The notes below the pieces were generated by a model. That model was not told the origin of the DNA. It made no database searches and saw only the letters and a program-made list of their open reading frames with translations. A stretch of DNA of 64,000 bases from an uncultured Sphingomonadaceae bacterium (lineage in GTDB: Bacteria > Pseudomonadota > Alphaproteobacteria > Sphingomonadales > Sphingomonadaceae). The translations under genes were made by a program, and so were the position numbers. Positions 1-9,336 of this stretch are shown piece after piece; position 1 is the first letter of the stretch; each line of letters begins with the position of its first letter. The stretch spans positions 124,001-188,000 of the forward strand of contig CANMFE010000003.1 of the NCBI GenBank assembly GCA_947497085.1, given 5' to 3'.

Positions 1-318
1 CGACGCAATCATATATAGCGCGCCAGCAGCGAGGACAGCGCCCACAACCTGGGCAATGACATAGGCGGGAATGTCCTTTGCTTCAAAACGTCCGCCTGCC
101 CATAAACCAAATGTCACGGCAGGGTTAAGATGACAGCCCGAAATATGGCCGATGCTGTACGCCATGGTCAAAACGGTCAGGCCGAATGCCAGCGATACCC
201 CGACAAAGCCAATGCCAAGCTCCGGAAATGCTGCTGCAAGCACTGCGCTACCACAGCCGCCAAAGACCAGCCAGAACGTGCCGAACAGCTCGGCCAGACT
301 ACGTTGCATTATAGACAT
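1..318 (-). CDS. aqpZ: Aquaporin Z-like water channel (partial, C-terminus outside window)
   Basis: The minus strand encodes the N-terminal ~106 residues of an MIP-family channel. It starts [20 protein letters not shown], the usual first transmembrane helix with the conserved AE-xxGTF pattern, and carries the first pore motif as HLNPAVT. The following segment ([18 protein letters not shown]) matches helix 3 of bacterial AqpZ. The family conducts water across the inner membrane. The start at 318 is preceded by a GGGGGAG ribosome-binding site; a second in-frame ATG lies three codons later. The second NPA motif and selectivity-filter residues lie beyond position 1, so a glycerol facilitator cannot be formally excluded, but the N-terminus is AqpZ-like. 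Confidence 0.9.
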   Translation of the reverse strand, partial: MSIMQRSLAELFGTFWLVFGGCGSAVLAAAFPELGIGFVGVSLAFGLTVLTMAYSIGHISGCHLNPAVTFGLWAGGRFEAKDIPAYVIAQVVGAVLAAGALYMIAS

Positions 319-428
319 GTTTTCTCCCCCATAATTGATGCGTGCTACATAGCATTTCTACTGCGCATAAAATGTAAATAGATGTCAAATTGAATAAAGT
401 ATCTTAATAAAGATATGTATACAGCCGT

Positions 429-1388
429 TTATATGGCTGCACGGTGCAGGCGATCATTTATGGCACGTCCTATGCCGCTATCAGGCACAGGGGCTATCGC
501 GATAGCTTTTCTATCGCTCGCATCGGCCAGATGCAGCGCCGCGTAAAGCCGCGCGGCGGCCTGAGCAAGCGAAGCTGTGCCGGACAGGTTATAGTCCCCG
601 CAAACATCTCCGAACCCGATATGGAATTCATCCGGGTTCGCCTGCACCGCATTGAGGCGCACTTTTTTGGATGGCGCATAGTGGCTCGCAAGCTGTCCGG
701 GTGCTTCAATCTTGTCGGCTGTTACCGCCGCTGGCTTACTGCCCGTCACTGCTTCCAGCCGCGCAGTGTCAATCGGGCCTGGTCGCAATATCTGCCATGT
801 GCCATCGCCGCGCACAGCAACAATGGTTGATTCCAGCCCCGCCTCGCAGGGACCGCCATCCAGGATAAGCGGGACTGCACCGCCTAAACTGCCCGCGACA
901 TGCTGCGCGCTTGTCGGGCTGATCGAACCGCTACGGTTGGCCGATGGCGCCGCCAGCACAAGACGGCTTTCGCCCAGCACCGCCTGCATGACCGGATGTG
1001 CGGGTACGCGCACGGCTATGGTGGGCAGGCCTGCAGTCACAGCCGGGGCGATTCGCGCATCCCGCCTGAGCGGCAGGACCAGCGTCAACGGACCCGGCCA
1101 GAAATTTTTTGCAAGTTTTTCGGCAAGCGGCGGGAAGTCCGCAACCTCCCGCGCGACATCGATATGCGCGGCATGGACAATAAGCGGGTTGAAACTGGGC
1201 CTGCACTTTGCCGTATAAATGGACGCTACGGCATCTGCACTGCGCGCATTGGCGGCGAGGCCATATACGGTTTCGGTGGGCAGCGCGACAAGGCCATTCC
1301 CATGCAAAAGACGCACGGCCTCAGCCAATGCATCTTCATCCACATCGCGGATATTTGACCTGTTGCAAGGGTTTGAACCTACCGTCAT
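429..1388 (-). CDS. tsaC: L-threonylcarbamoyladenylate synthase, Sua5 type
   Basis: 319 residues, the length of the two-domain Sua5 form rather than the ~190-residue TsaC/YrdC form. The N-terminal YrdC-like domain has the nucleotide/substrate motifs PTETVYGLAANA and KCRPSFNPLIVH, and later APSANRSGSISPT. The C-terminal Sua5 domain follows the linker APGQLASHYAPS, whose HYAP motif is diagnostic. The family makes threonylcarbamoyl-AMP from threonine, bicarbonate and ATP for the t6A37 modification of ANN-decoding tRNAs in the cytoplasm. It is divergent from the acyl-CoA dehydrogenase gene with a 68-bp gap. The start could be slightly downstream; the first ATG is used here. Confidence 0.93.
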   Translation of the reverse strand: MTVGSNPCNRSNIRDVDEDALAEAVRLLHGNGLVALPTETVYGLAANARSADAVASIYTAKCRPSFNPLIVHAAHIDVAREVADFPPLAEKLAKNFWPGPLTLVLPLRRDARIAPAVTAGLPTIAVRVPAHPVMQAVLGESRLVLAAPSANRSGSISPTSAQHVAGSLGGAVPLILDGGPCEAGLESTIVAVRGDGTWQILRPGPIDTARLEAVTGSKPAAVTADKIEAPGQLASHYAPSKKVRLNAVQANPDEFHIGFGDVCGDYNLSGTASLAQAAARLYAALHLADASDRKAIAIAPVPDSGIGRAINDRLHRAAI

Positions 1389-1456
1389 AACCGCGCTATA
1401 GAGCGTTTAAACATTACGCGCAAAACATGAATGATTGAGAGCGAAAGCAGCATTAT

Positions 1457-3211
1457 ATGAACTACACACCGCCCACCAAGGAACAGCTTTTCGTTCTGGA
1501 ACATATCGCGGATATTGACGCACTGACCGGTCACGAAAAATTTGCCCACAGCACGAGCGATGTTGTCGAAGCCATTGCAGAAGGCCTGGGCCAGTTCGCC
1601 GCGCAGGAATATGCCCCGCTGAACCGCGATGGCGATACGATCGGCGCGAAATGGGATGATGGCAAAGTCACCATGCCGCCGGGTTTTCGCGAAGCCTATC
1701 AAAGTTTCGTGGAAACAGGGTTTGGCGCAATTGATGGCCCGGAGGAATTTGGCGGGCAGGACCTGCCCTTCACACTGGCCGCGCTCGCATTGGAGAATCT
1801 GGGCACCGCCAATATGGGCTTTTCGCTCGTCAACATGCTGACGCCCGGATCAATTGAATCGCTTATCGCACATGGGTCACAGGAACAAAAAGAACGCTGG
1901 CTGCCCAAATTGCTGACCGGCGAATGGACCGGCACGATGAACCTGACCGAGCCGCAGGCAGGGAGTGATGTCGGCGCGCTTCGCACCACTGCCGCGCCCA
2001 TTACGGATGGCCCCGATGCCGGGAAATATAAAATCAAGGGCACAAAAATCTATATCACGTTCGGCGAACATGACCTGACCGACAATATCATCCACCTGGT
2101 GCTGGCCCGCACGCCTGATGCCCCCGAAGGTACACGCGGCATATCGCTTTTTATCGTACCCAAGAAACGCGTGGCAGAAGATGGCAGCATCGGCGTAGAC
2201 AATGACGTGCGCTGCGTTTCCATCGAACATAAGCTCGGTATTCATGCTTCCCCCACCTGCGTATTGTCGTTCGGTGACAATGACGATTGCATCGGCGAAA
2301 TGGTGGGGCAGGAATTTGGCGGTATGCGCGCGATGTTCACGATGATGAACAATGCGCGGCTCAATGTCGGCAGCCAGGGCGTGCAGATAGGCGAACGCGC
2401 CACACAGCAGGCCATGGCATATGCGCAAGAACGCATCCAGTCTGCAAAAGCCGGCGCAGACAGCCGGGATCCGGTGGCGATTATCGAACATGCCGATGTG
2501 CGGCGCATGCTGCTGCGCATGAAAGCCGGAACGCAAGCCGCGCGTGTGCTGCTTTACTATGCCTGCTCTATGGTGGACCGCAAAAACTGCGGCGACGATG
2601 CCGCAAAGGCACGGCTCGAACTGCTCACCCCGCTGGTGAAGGCCTATGGCACCGATATGGGCTGCGAGATCGCCTCACTGGGTGTGCAAGTGCATGGCGG
2701 CATGGGCTTTGTTGAGGAAACAGGCGCGGCGCAGCATTACCGCGACATCCGCATTGCACCCATTTACGAAGGCACAAACGGTATTCAGGCTGCGGACCTT
2801 GTCGGCCGCAAGCTGCCCATGGATGGCGGCGCGGTAATTGAAAGCCTGCTGGCTGATATCCGCGCCGATATGCAGGATGAAACCGCGCTTGCCGCGTTGC
2901 TTGGCGATGTGGAAGAAGCCGTGAACTGGATGCGCAGCGATGCGTCAGTTGATGACCGAATGGCCGGAAGTTATCCTGTGCTCACCATGTTATCCGTGCT
3001 GACCTGCGGCTGGTTGATGCTGAGGCAGCACCGCATTGCCGCTAAACAGCTTGAAGCCGGACAGGGTGACAGCGCTTTCCTGAAGGCTAAACGGGTCACC
3101 ACACGCTATTATCTGGACCAGATGGTGCCTGAGGCACGCGGTTTGAAAGCCGCGGCTATGGGCGGAGCAGAACTGCTCTATAGCCTATCGGCTGACGAAC
3201 TAGCGGGGTAG
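1457..3211 (+). CDS. Acyl-CoA dehydrogenase, DmdC/FadE-like (584 aa)
   Basis: Long-form acyl-CoA dehydrogenase with the N-terminal helical extension (MNYTPPTKEQLFVLEHIADI), the FAD-binding middle domain (MNLTEPQAGSDVGALRTTA, a hallmark of the family), and the C-terminal helical domain with MGGMGFVEETG and RDIRIAPIYEGTNGIQA. The last ~130 residues form the additional C-terminal domain typical of ~590-residue members annotated as 3-methylmercaptopropionyl-CoA dehydrogenase or medium-chain enzymes. It would oxidise an acyl-CoA to the 2-enoyl-CoA with electron transfer to ETF. Substrate cannot be told from sequence alone. Monocistronic, convergent with the next gene. Confidence 0.92.
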   Translation: MNYTPPTKEQLFVLEHIADIDALTGHEKFAHSTSDVVEAIAEGLGQFAAQEYAPLNRDGDTIGAKWDDGKVTMPPGFREAYQSFVETGFGAIDGPEEFGGQDLPFTLAALALENLGTANMGFSLVNMLTPGSIESLIAHGSQEQKERWLPKLLTGEWTGTMNLTEPQAGSDVGALRTTAAPITDGPDAGKYKIKGTKIYITFGEHDLTDNIIHLVLARTPDAPEGTRGISLFIVPKKRVAEDGSIGVDNDVRCVSIEHKLGIHASPTCVLSFGDNDDCIGEMVGQEFGGMRAMFTMMNNARLNVGSQGVQIGERATQQAMAYAQERIQSAKAGADSRDPVAIIEHADVRRMLLRMKAGTQAARVLLYYACSMVDRKNCGDDAAKARLELLTPLVKAYGTDMGCEIASLGVQVHGGMGFVEETGAAQHYRDIRIAPIYEGTNGIQAADLVGRKLPMDGGAVIESLLADIRADMQDETALAALLGDVEEAVNWMRSDASVDDRMAGSYPVLTMLSVLTCGWLMLRQHRIAAKQLEAGQGDSAFLKAKRVTTRYYLDQMVPEARGLKAAAMGGAELLYSLSADELAG

Positions 3212-3241
3212 ATAAGTCCGTACAGATATTCGAAGCCGGCT

Positions 3242-4639
3242 TTATTCGGCAGCGGCATCTTCCTTGCCGGCTGTGCCAGCCTGAACGCGCCAGATAATGC
3301 CGCTGACATCATCGGTGACAAGCAATGCACCGGTGCCGTCAATCGCAACCATTGTAGGCCGCCCCTGCGCATCACCGTTCTTATCCAGAAAGCCGTCGAG
3401 CACATCAATTGGCAGACCGCCAGTGACATTGCCTTCCTCGTCACGCTGTACATCAGGTTGGCCATTTTCGGTGAATGGTACGAAAATCACTTTATATCCT
3501 GCCGCAGGCTTGCGGTTCCATGATCCGTGCAGTGCGATAAAAGCGCCGCTGTCAAAAGGGGCACCCAGTTTTGCCCCTTCGGAAAAAACGAGACCCAATG
3601 GCGCAACATGCGCGCCCAGCGCATAATCGGGACGGCGGGTATATTCGACCAGATCAACGCGGCGTGGCACAACGCGCAAGTCTTCATGCGTGCCCCAGTA
3701 AATCCATGGCCAGCCGAAATGTGTGCCAATTTCTACTCGCGCCAGATAATCCGGCGCGAGGTCGGAGCCTAGCATGTCGCGCTCGTTGACCACGGTCCAG
3801 AGCGTATCGCTGACCGGATGGATGTCCATTCCAACCGGGTTGCGAAGCCCCACCGAATAGGGAATAGCCTTGCGACTTTCCAGATCGACTTCCAGAATCA
3901 TCGCCCGGCCAGCTTCCGCATCCAGACCTTTTTCAGCAATGTTTGATGCGGAACCAACCGCAACATATATTTTTAAGCCATCCGTGCTGGCAATAATGTT
4001 ACGGGTCCAGTGGTTGTTGGGTTTGCTGGCACTCAGTTCGACTATTTTCTCGCCCTTGCCCTCAATTTTGGTATCACCAACCTTGAAAGGATAGGCCATG
4101 AGAGCATCGGTATTGGCCACATAAAGTGTGTCACCGATCATCTCCATGCCAAAAGGCGAGTTAAGATCTTCAAGCAGCACAACATTTGATTCTGCAACGC
4201 CGTCACCATCATTGTCGCGCAGCAACCGGATACGGTTGGCCGACGGTGTCCCCGCCCCCGCACGATCCATCAAAAGCCGCATGATCCAGCCTTCTATACC
4301 CTTGTTTTCACGCGGCGGGCTGTTCGTTTCGGCCACCAGCACATCACCATTGGGCAGCACCAGCATGGAGCGTGGATGATCAAGCCCTTCGGCAAAACGG
4401 TTCACGGCAAGTCCATCGGCAGGTATGGGCTGTGCGCCTTCCTCCCAGCCTGTCACTTCGGCCACGTTAATGGTGGGGAATGTTTCCTCGCGTGGTTCCG
4501 TTATGACCGGCGAAGGGCCGCTGAGCTGCTCGGTGGTAAGCTGCGCGGTATCGCCGCGTAGCAGATAATAGACAAGGCCGCCCAAAATGATGAGGATCAT
4601 GGCGACAAAGATGAGAATATTGCGTTTGGTATCAGACAT
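3242..4639 (-). CDS. Membrane-anchored PQQ-dependent sugar/sorbosone dehydrogenase-like protein
   Basis: 465 residues. After a short cytoplasmic stretch there is one hydrophobic N-terminal segment (ILIFVAMILIILGGLVYYLL, residues ~9-28), consistent with a signal anchor facing the periplasm. The body is a glucose/sorbosone dehydrogenase-type six-bladed propeller: FAEGLDHPRSMLVLPNGDVL, YVAVGSASNIAEKG, GLRNPVGMDIHPVSDTLWTV and FGWPWIYWG are typical blade motifs, and GRPTMVAIDGTGALLVTDD closes the fold. Soluble aldose dehydrogenases of this family use PQQ and calcium. No cytochrome c domain or PQQ biosynthesis gene is visible nearby, so the electron acceptor and even the cofactor are unproven. Convergent with the acyl-CoA dehydrogenase. 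Confidence 0.85.
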   Translation of the reverse strand: MSDTKRNILIFVAMILIILGGLVYYLLRGDTAQLTTEQLSGPSPVITEPREETFPTINVAEVTGWEEGAQPIPADGLAVNRFAEGLDHPRSMLVLPNGDVLVAETNSPPRENKGIEGWIMRLLMDRAGAGTPSANRIRLLRDNDGDGVAESNVVLLEDLNSPFGMEMIGDTLYVANTDALMAYPFKVGDTKIEGKGEKIVELSASKPNNHWTRNIIASTDGLKIYVAVGSASNIAEKGLDAEAGRAMILEVDLESRKAIPYSVGLRNPVGMDIHPVSDTLWTVVNERDMLGSDLAPDYLARVEIGTHFGWPWIYWGTHEDLRVVPRRVDLVEYTRRPDYALGAHVAPLGLVFSEGAKLGAPFDSGAFIALHGSWNRKPAAGYKVIFVPFTENGQPDVQRDEEGNVTGGLPIDVLDGFLDKNGDAQGRPTMVAIDGTGALLVTDDVSGIIWRVQAGTAGKEDAAAE

Positions 4640-4822
4640 GATGCAAGGTTACAGCCGAGCTTTGCCCCGCGCAAGCAGGTAATGCGCAAACACCGAAAAC
4701 CTGATGACGATAGTCGAACACTGACAGCGGCTTATGGATTTGCAGGTGAAACCCTTGAAAACTGGTCCTAAGGGCTGCACATCACTATGAACTTACCAAA
4801 AGAATATCAGGGGAGCCAATCC

Positions 4823-6970
4823 ATGAAACTATTTACCGTTACAGCATCCGCACTGGCGTTGTCCGTCGCTGGCATGAGCACCGCCGCATATGCCAATACA
4901 GATGAAGGCGCGGCAGCCACCGAAACACGCGAAGTCAAGACCACGGCCCGCGACTATTGGGGCGACTGGGGCATTGATCTTGAACAGATGGACACATCGG
5001 TAAAGCCGGGTGATGATTTTTATGCATTTGTAAATGGCAAATGGCTGAAAGAATTTGAGATTCCTGCCGACCGTTCGCGCTATGGCTCTTTTACACTGCT
5101 GGCCGAAAAATCGGAACAGCGCGTGCGCAACATTATCGAAGGGCTTGCCGCCGCGAAGCCTGCACCTTCCACACTCGAAGGCAAAGTCGCGGCTTATTAC
5201 AACGCCTATATGGATGTTGACGCGATCAATGCCGCCGGGCTGGCTCCGGTACAGGGCCATCTGGCTAAAATCTATGCGGCAAGCAGCCGTGAAGATCTTG
5301 CCAAACTATTCGCATCGCCCGGTTTTGCATCTCCATTTGGCGGCTTTGTCGACATTGATAGCAAACAGACCGACCAGTATAGGTTTTACATCACGCAGGC
5401 GGGCCTGGGCCTTCCCGACCGTGATTATTACCTGAAAGACACAGAGAAAAACCTGGAAATCCGTGAAGCGTACAAGGAATATCTCGCATTCCTGCTGGGC
5501 AGGGCCGGGTATGGAGACCCCGCCGCAGCCGCTGAATCGGTTTATGATCTGGAGCGGCAGATCGCCATGGAGCATTGGGACCGTGCCCAGGGCCGTAACC
5601 GCAACCTGACGTATAACAAGGTCAGCAAGGCAGAGCTGGCGGAAATGGCCGGCGGCTTTCCTATTGAAACAGCGCTTGAAACAATGGGTATTTCCGGACA
5701 GGACAGCTTCATTGTACGGCAGGTCACCCCCACAGCCGAAGAAATCGCGGCCGAAAAACTGACACCAGAGCAGCTCGCCAAGCTGGGCGGCGGTATTCCA
5801 GGACTGATGCGGCTTGCCAATGAAGCGCCCATGGCCACCTGGAAAGCCTATATGGCAGCGCAGCTGCTCTCCGGCTTCTCGTCCGTATTGCCAAGCGATA
5901 TTGATGAAGCCAATTTCAATTTTTATGGCAAGACACTGTCTGGACAGGAAGAGCAGCGTGAACGCTGGAAACGTGCTGTTTCCGCAACACAGGGCGCGCT
6001 TGGCGAGATCGTGGGCAAGACTTATGCCGATAAATATTTCCCACCTCAAAACAAAGCCGCGATGGATGAGCTGGTTGCAAACCTGCGCAAGGCGATGGCG
6101 GCCAATCTGGACGATATTAGCTGGATGAGCGATACCACCAAGGTGGAAGCCCGCGACAAACTGGCCAAATTCACGCCTAAAATCGGCTATCCGGAAAAAT
6201 TCGAAATATATGATGGCCTTGAAGTCACCCCGGACAACGCTTTTGCGAACAGCCTGGCTGCGCAAACATGGGGCTGGAAAGACAATATCGGACAATTGGG
6301 TCAGCCAATCGACAAGACCGAATGGTTCATGTTGCCGCAGACCGTGAATGCCTATTATTCGCCGAACCGGAATGAAATCGTGTTCCCTGCAGCCATTTTG
6401 CAGCCCCCGTTTTTCAACCTGAGCGCTGATCCAGCCGTCAATTACGGTGCGATCGGCGGTGTTATCGGGCATGAACTGGGTCATGGTTTCGATGACCAGG
6501 GATCGAAATCGGACGGCAACGGCGTGCTACGCAATTGGTGGACCGAAGAAGACAAGGCCAATTTTGACAAGCTGACTGGTGCACTGGTGGAGCAGTATAA
6601 TGGTTTTTGTCCGCTGGATGACGGCAAAACCTGCGTGAATGGGCGGCTTTCGCTGGGCGAAAATATCGGCGATCTGGGCGGTCTTTCCATGGCCTATCGC
6701 GCCTATAAAATGTCGCTCGGCGGCAAGGAGGCTCCCGTCATAAACGGCCTGACCGGCGACCAGCGTTTCTTCATGGCCTGGGCACAGGTATGGCGTAACA
6801 AATCACGCGAGGCTTTTTTGCGGCGTCATTTGAATACGGGTCCGCATTCACCACCCCTGTTCCGTGTGAACGGTGTGGTCCGCAATTTTGACGAATGGTA
6901 TAAAGCCTTCAACATCACCGAAGACAATGAACTATACCTGCCGCCAGAAAAGCGTATCCGCATCTGGTAA
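4823..6970 (+). CDS. M13-family zinc metallopeptidase (neprilysin/PepO-like), exported
   Basis: 715 residues from the ATG at 4823, chosen over the upstream ATG at 4787 because GGGGAG sits 7 bases before it and the protein then begins with a clean signal peptide (MKLFTVTASALALSVAGMSTAAYA). The N-terminal M13 domain contains DDFYAFVNGKWL. The catalytic domain has NAYYSPNRNEIVFPA, the zinc site GVIGHELGHGFDDQG (HExxH) and the downstream zinc ligand motif GENIGDLGG. The protein ends RIRIW, close to the conserved family terminus. These enzymes cleave small peptides outside the cytoplasm. Length and motifs are complete, so it should be active. Confidence 0.95.
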   Translation: MKLFTVTASALALSVAGMSTAAYANTDEGAAATETREVKTTARDYWGDWGIDLEQMDTSVKPGDDFYAFVNGKWLKEFEIPADRSRYGSFTLLAEKSEQRVRNIIEGLAAAKPAPSTLEGKVAAYYNAYMDVDAINAAGLAPVQGHLAKIYAASSREDLAKLFASPGFASPFGGFVDIDSKQTDQYRFYITQAGLGLPDRDYYLKDTEKNLEIREAYKEYLAFLLGRAGYGDPAAAAESVYDLERQIAMEHWDRAQGRNRNLTYNKVSKAELAEMAGGFPIETALETMGISGQDSFIVRQVTPTAEEIAAEKLTPEQLAKLGGGIPGLMRLANEAPMATWKAYMAAQLLSGFSSVLPSDIDEANFNFYGKTLSGQEEQRERWKRAVSATQGALGEIVGKTYADKYFPPQNKAAMDELVANLRKAMAANLDDISWMSDTTKVEARDKLAKFTPKIGYPEKFEIYDGLEVTPDNAFANSLAAQTWGWKDNIGQLGQPIDKTEWFMLPQTVNAYYSPNRNEIVFPAAILQPPFFNLSADPAVNYGAIGGVIGHELGHGFDDQGSKSDGNGVLRNWWTEEDKANFDKLTGALVEQYNGFCPLDDGKTCVNGRLSLGENIGDLGGLSMAYRAYKMSLGGKEAPVINGLTGDQRFFMAWAQVWRNKSREAFLRRHLNTGPHSPPLFRVNGVVRNFDEWYKAFNITEDNELYLPPEKRIRIW

Positions 6971-7094
6971 CTGTCATATTTGTAAATAGCTGACACAGTT
7001 GTAAACAGTTGAAAAAATAACGCCCAATTGTGAATACCATCACATTCTCTTAAGTTTTTGGTGGTAAGTGTTAACCATTCCCGGATGAGAGGCG

Positions 7095-7163
7095 AGCAAT
7101 TGCCAATTCGGGAAACCAGGAATTTACACGGTTGCGACCCGGCGTTTTATTTCTGGAAAAGGG
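7095..7163 (+). other. Possible structured RNA element upstream of terminator
   Basis: The 250-bp gap between the M13 peptidase and fghA contains no ORF. It can pair as GCAA (7096-7099) with TTGC (7132-7135), CC with GG, and AATTC (7105-7109) with GAATT (7120-7124), immediately upstream of a strong terminator hairpin. This is either the 3' UTR of the M13 peptidase gene or a separate small RNA. I do not recognise a known riboswitch or sRNA family in it. Confidence 0.3.
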
Positions 7164-7203
7164 AATGCCGTCTCTATACATTGTGATAGGGGCGGCATTT
7201 TCC
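7164..7203. terminator. Bidirectional rho-independent terminator
   Basis: AATGCCGTCTCTAT (7164-7177) pairs with ATAGGGGCGGCATT (7186-7199), 14 bp with two G-U pairs and an 8-base loop, followed by a T-rich tract on the plus strand. An AAAAGGG stretch before it gives a CCCTTTT tail on the minus strand. It lies between the convergent M13 peptidase and fghA genes and can end both. Confidence 0.85.
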
Positions 7204-7220
7204 TTTTGTTCTTCAAACTA

Positions 7221-8054
7221 TTACAACCGTGCGGCATGCCAGCGCAGCTGTTCTTCCATAAATGTCGATATGAAATAATAGCTATGGTCATAGCCTGTGC
7301 GCATGTTGAGCGTCAGGCTGGTTCCTGATTCGGCGCAGGCTTTGGACAGTGATTCGGGTTTGAGCTGTTCTTCCAGAAATTGATCATCAGCGCCCTGATC
7401 GACATATAATGCATTTATCCGTGCACCATCTTCTATTAATGCGCAGGCGTCATATGCACGCCACGAGGCGCGATCACTGCCAAGATAACCGCCCAACGCC
7501 TTTTCACCCCAGGGGCAATCCATTGGCGCAGCTATAGGCGCAAATGCCGATACCGATTTAAAGCGTCCGGGATTACGTAAAGCGGTGATCAACGCGCCAT
7601 GCCCGCCCATGGAATGCCCCATAATCCCCTGCCGCGACATGTCCGCAGGAAATTTTGCGCCAATAAGCTCGGGCAATTCACACTCAATATAGCTGCACAT
7701 GCGGTAATGCTGCACCCATGGCTGCTGGGTCGCATCGACATAAAAACCCGCACCCTTACCGAAGTCATAACTATCAACATCCGGCACGTCTTCGCCCCGC
7801 GGGCTGGTATCGGGTGCAACGAATATCAGGCCCAGCTCTGCGCAGGCGCGCCGATACTCACCCTTTTCCATGACATTGGCATGCGTGCAGGTCAGGCCCG
7901 ACAGATACCAGATAACCGGTAGCTTCGCGTCTTCCTCATGCGGCGGCACATAGACAGCAAAAGTCATGTCCGTGCCGGTTTCAGCCGAAGCATGGCGATA
8001 GACACCCTGCGTTCCGCCAAATGCAGTGTTTGCCGATATCATTTCCATTCTCAT
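7221..8054 (-). CDS. fghA: S-formylglutathione hydrolase
   Basis: 277 residues from the ATG at 8054, which overlaps the purU stop codon as ATGA; the upstream extension in frame lies inside purU. The N-terminus MRMEMISANTAFGGTQGVYRH matches the family start. It is an esterase-D type alpha/beta hydrolase with the nucleophile elbow GIMGHSMGGHGAL and the catalytic histidine region GYDHSYYFI. It hydrolyses S-formylglutathione to formate and glutathione, the second step of glutathione-dependent formaldehyde oxidation. It is the last gene of the adhC-VOC-purU-fghA operon and is followed by a terminator. Confidence 0.95.
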   Translation of the reverse strand: MRMEMISANTAFGGTQGVYRHASAETGTDMTFAVYVPPHEEDAKLPVIWYLSGLTCTHANVMEKGEYRRACAELGLIFVAPDTSPRGEDVPDVDSYDFGKGAGFYVDATQQPWVQHYRMCSYIECELPELIGAKFPADMSRQGIMGHSMGGHGALITALRNPGRFKSVSAFAPIAAPMDCPWGEKALGGYLGSDRASWRAYDACALIEDGARINALYVDQGADDQFLEEQLKPESLSKACAESGTSLTLNMRTGYDHSYYFISTFMEEQLRWHAARL

Positions 8055-8917
8055 CTGAAAATAACCGTCCTGTTCCCGTTCATAAATACGCGGCGTTCCG
8101 CCACCCAACCGACGGCCCTGGCCAAAACGTGCGCCTCTATATCGCGGCCGATACGGATCATATCCTGCACTGAAGCGCGGTGGTCGACCCGCTCGACTGC
8201 CTGTTCGATAATCGGTCCTTCGTCCAGATCATCCGTCACGAAATGCGCCGTCGCACCGATAAGCTTGACCCCGCGTTCATGTGCCCGGTGATAGGGCTTT
8301 GCCCCTTTGAACCCTGGCAAAAAGCTGTGATGGATATTGATACAGCGCCCCTCAAGCTTCGCCGATAATTCCGGCGAGAGTACCTGCATATAGCGGGCCA
8401 GCACCATGAGTTCGCTGCCCGTGCTTTCAAACAATGCCCAAAGCTTCTCCTCCTGCGCTTCCTTTCCTGCCTCACCAATAGGCAGATAGTGGAAATCCAG
8501 CTCATGCCATTCTGTAAGCGAACGCATATTTTCGTGATTGGAAACGATTCCGGCAATATCGACCGGCAAAGTGCCGGTACGCCAGCGGTGCAACAAGTCG
8601 TTCAGACAGTGCGAGCCTTTCGATACAGCGATCATGACACGCGGTCTGTCGCTATCGGCATGCAATGACCAGTCAAATTCGAATTGTCTCACTATATCCG
8701 CAAGAACCAGACGAAGCTCATTCAGGTCGCGCGGGAAGGCGAGGCCAGCACCCTGGAACTGGACACGCATGAAAAAACGTCCCGTTTCAAGGTCTGCATA
8801 TTGCTGGCTATCTATAATAAAGCCATCAATAGCTGCCAGTCTGCCGGTGACCGCAGAGACGATGCCGACACGGTCAGCACAGGTAAATGTCAGAATATAG
8901 GATGTACCATTATCCAT
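8051..8917 (-). CDS. purU: Formyltetrahydrofolate deformylase
   Basis: 288 residues from the ATG at 8917, two bases after the stop of the upstream VOC gene; this start begins the ACT domain directly (MDNGTSYILTFTCADRVGIV). The C-terminal formyltransferase-fold domain has the active-site elements NHENMRSLTEWHELDFHYLP, NIHHSFLPGFKGAKPYHRAH and ATAHFVTDDLDEGPII. It hydrolyses 10-formyl-THF to THF and formate. In enterobacteria it balances one-carbon pools; here its position between adhC and fghA suggests a link to formaldehyde/formate metabolism, since formaldehyde also enters the folate pool. All catalytic Asn/His/Asp residues of the family appear present. Confidence 0.95.
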   Translation of the reverse strand: MDNGTSYILTFTCADRVGIVSAVTGRLAAIDGFIIDSQQYADLETGRFFMRVQFQGAGLAFPRDLNELRLVLADIVRQFEFDWSLHADSDRPRVMIAVSKGSHCLNDLLHRWRTGTLPVDIAGIVSNHENMRSLTEWHELDFHYLPIGEAGKEAQEEKLWALFESTGSELMVLARYMQVLSPELSAKLEGRCINIHHSFLPGFKGAKPYHRAHERGVKLIGATAHFVTDDLDEGPIIEQAVERVDHRASVQDMIRIGRDIEAHVLARAVGWVAERRVFMNGNRTVIFR

Positions 8918-8919
8918 AT

Positions 8920-9306
8920 TTATCCCATGCGGCGCATCGCGCATATCTTGTTGCCTGCCGGATCACGCAGATAAGCAAGATAGAGCTGCATGCCGCTGCC
9001 TTCACGGATGCCGGGTGGGTCTTCAATCGCTGTTCCGCCATTTTCGAGCCCTGCTTTATGCCACGCATCGGCCTGCTCCGGGCTATCGACTGTGAAACCG
9101 ATCGTGCTGCCATTGCCGCAACTGGCCGGATTCCCGTCAATCGGAATGCTAAGGCCGAACGTACCGCGTTTATCAAAGTAAAACAGGCGGCCCTTGGGAT
9201 CGATCACGCCTTCGCGGTATCCCAGCACGCTCATGGTCGCATCATAGAATTTCTTTGCCTCGTCGATGTCATCAACGCCCAGCATCACATGGCTAAACAT
9301 ACTCAT
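8920..9306 (-). CDS. VOC-family (glyoxalase/bleomycin-resistance fold) protein
   Basis: 128 residues, a single pair of beta-alpha-beta-beta-beta modules. FSHVMLGVDDIDEAKKFYDA is the first module, with metal-ligand-position His, and FTVDSPEQADAWHKAG plus YLAYLRDPAGNKICAM form the second. An AGGAG site six bases before 9306 supports this start. It is placed tightly between adhC and purU in the formaldehyde operon. The family includes glyoxalases, dioxygenases and binding proteins; no specific reaction can be assigned. Proximity to glutathione-dependent enzymes makes a thiol-adduct role plausible, which is inference only. Confidence 0.85.
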   Translation of the reverse strand: MSMFSHVMLGVDDIDEAKKFYDATMSVLGYREGVIDPKGRLFYFDKRGTFGLSIPIDGNPASCGNGSTIGFTVDSPEQADAWHKAGLENGGTAIEDPPGIREGSGMQLYLAYLRDPAGNKICAMRRMG

Positions 9307-9336
9307 ATCATTCTCCTGTTATGTTTCTCGTTATCC

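Noticed and set aside
5306..6484. 392-codon open frame on the minus strand
   Set aside because: Antisense to the M13 peptidase; shadow frame.
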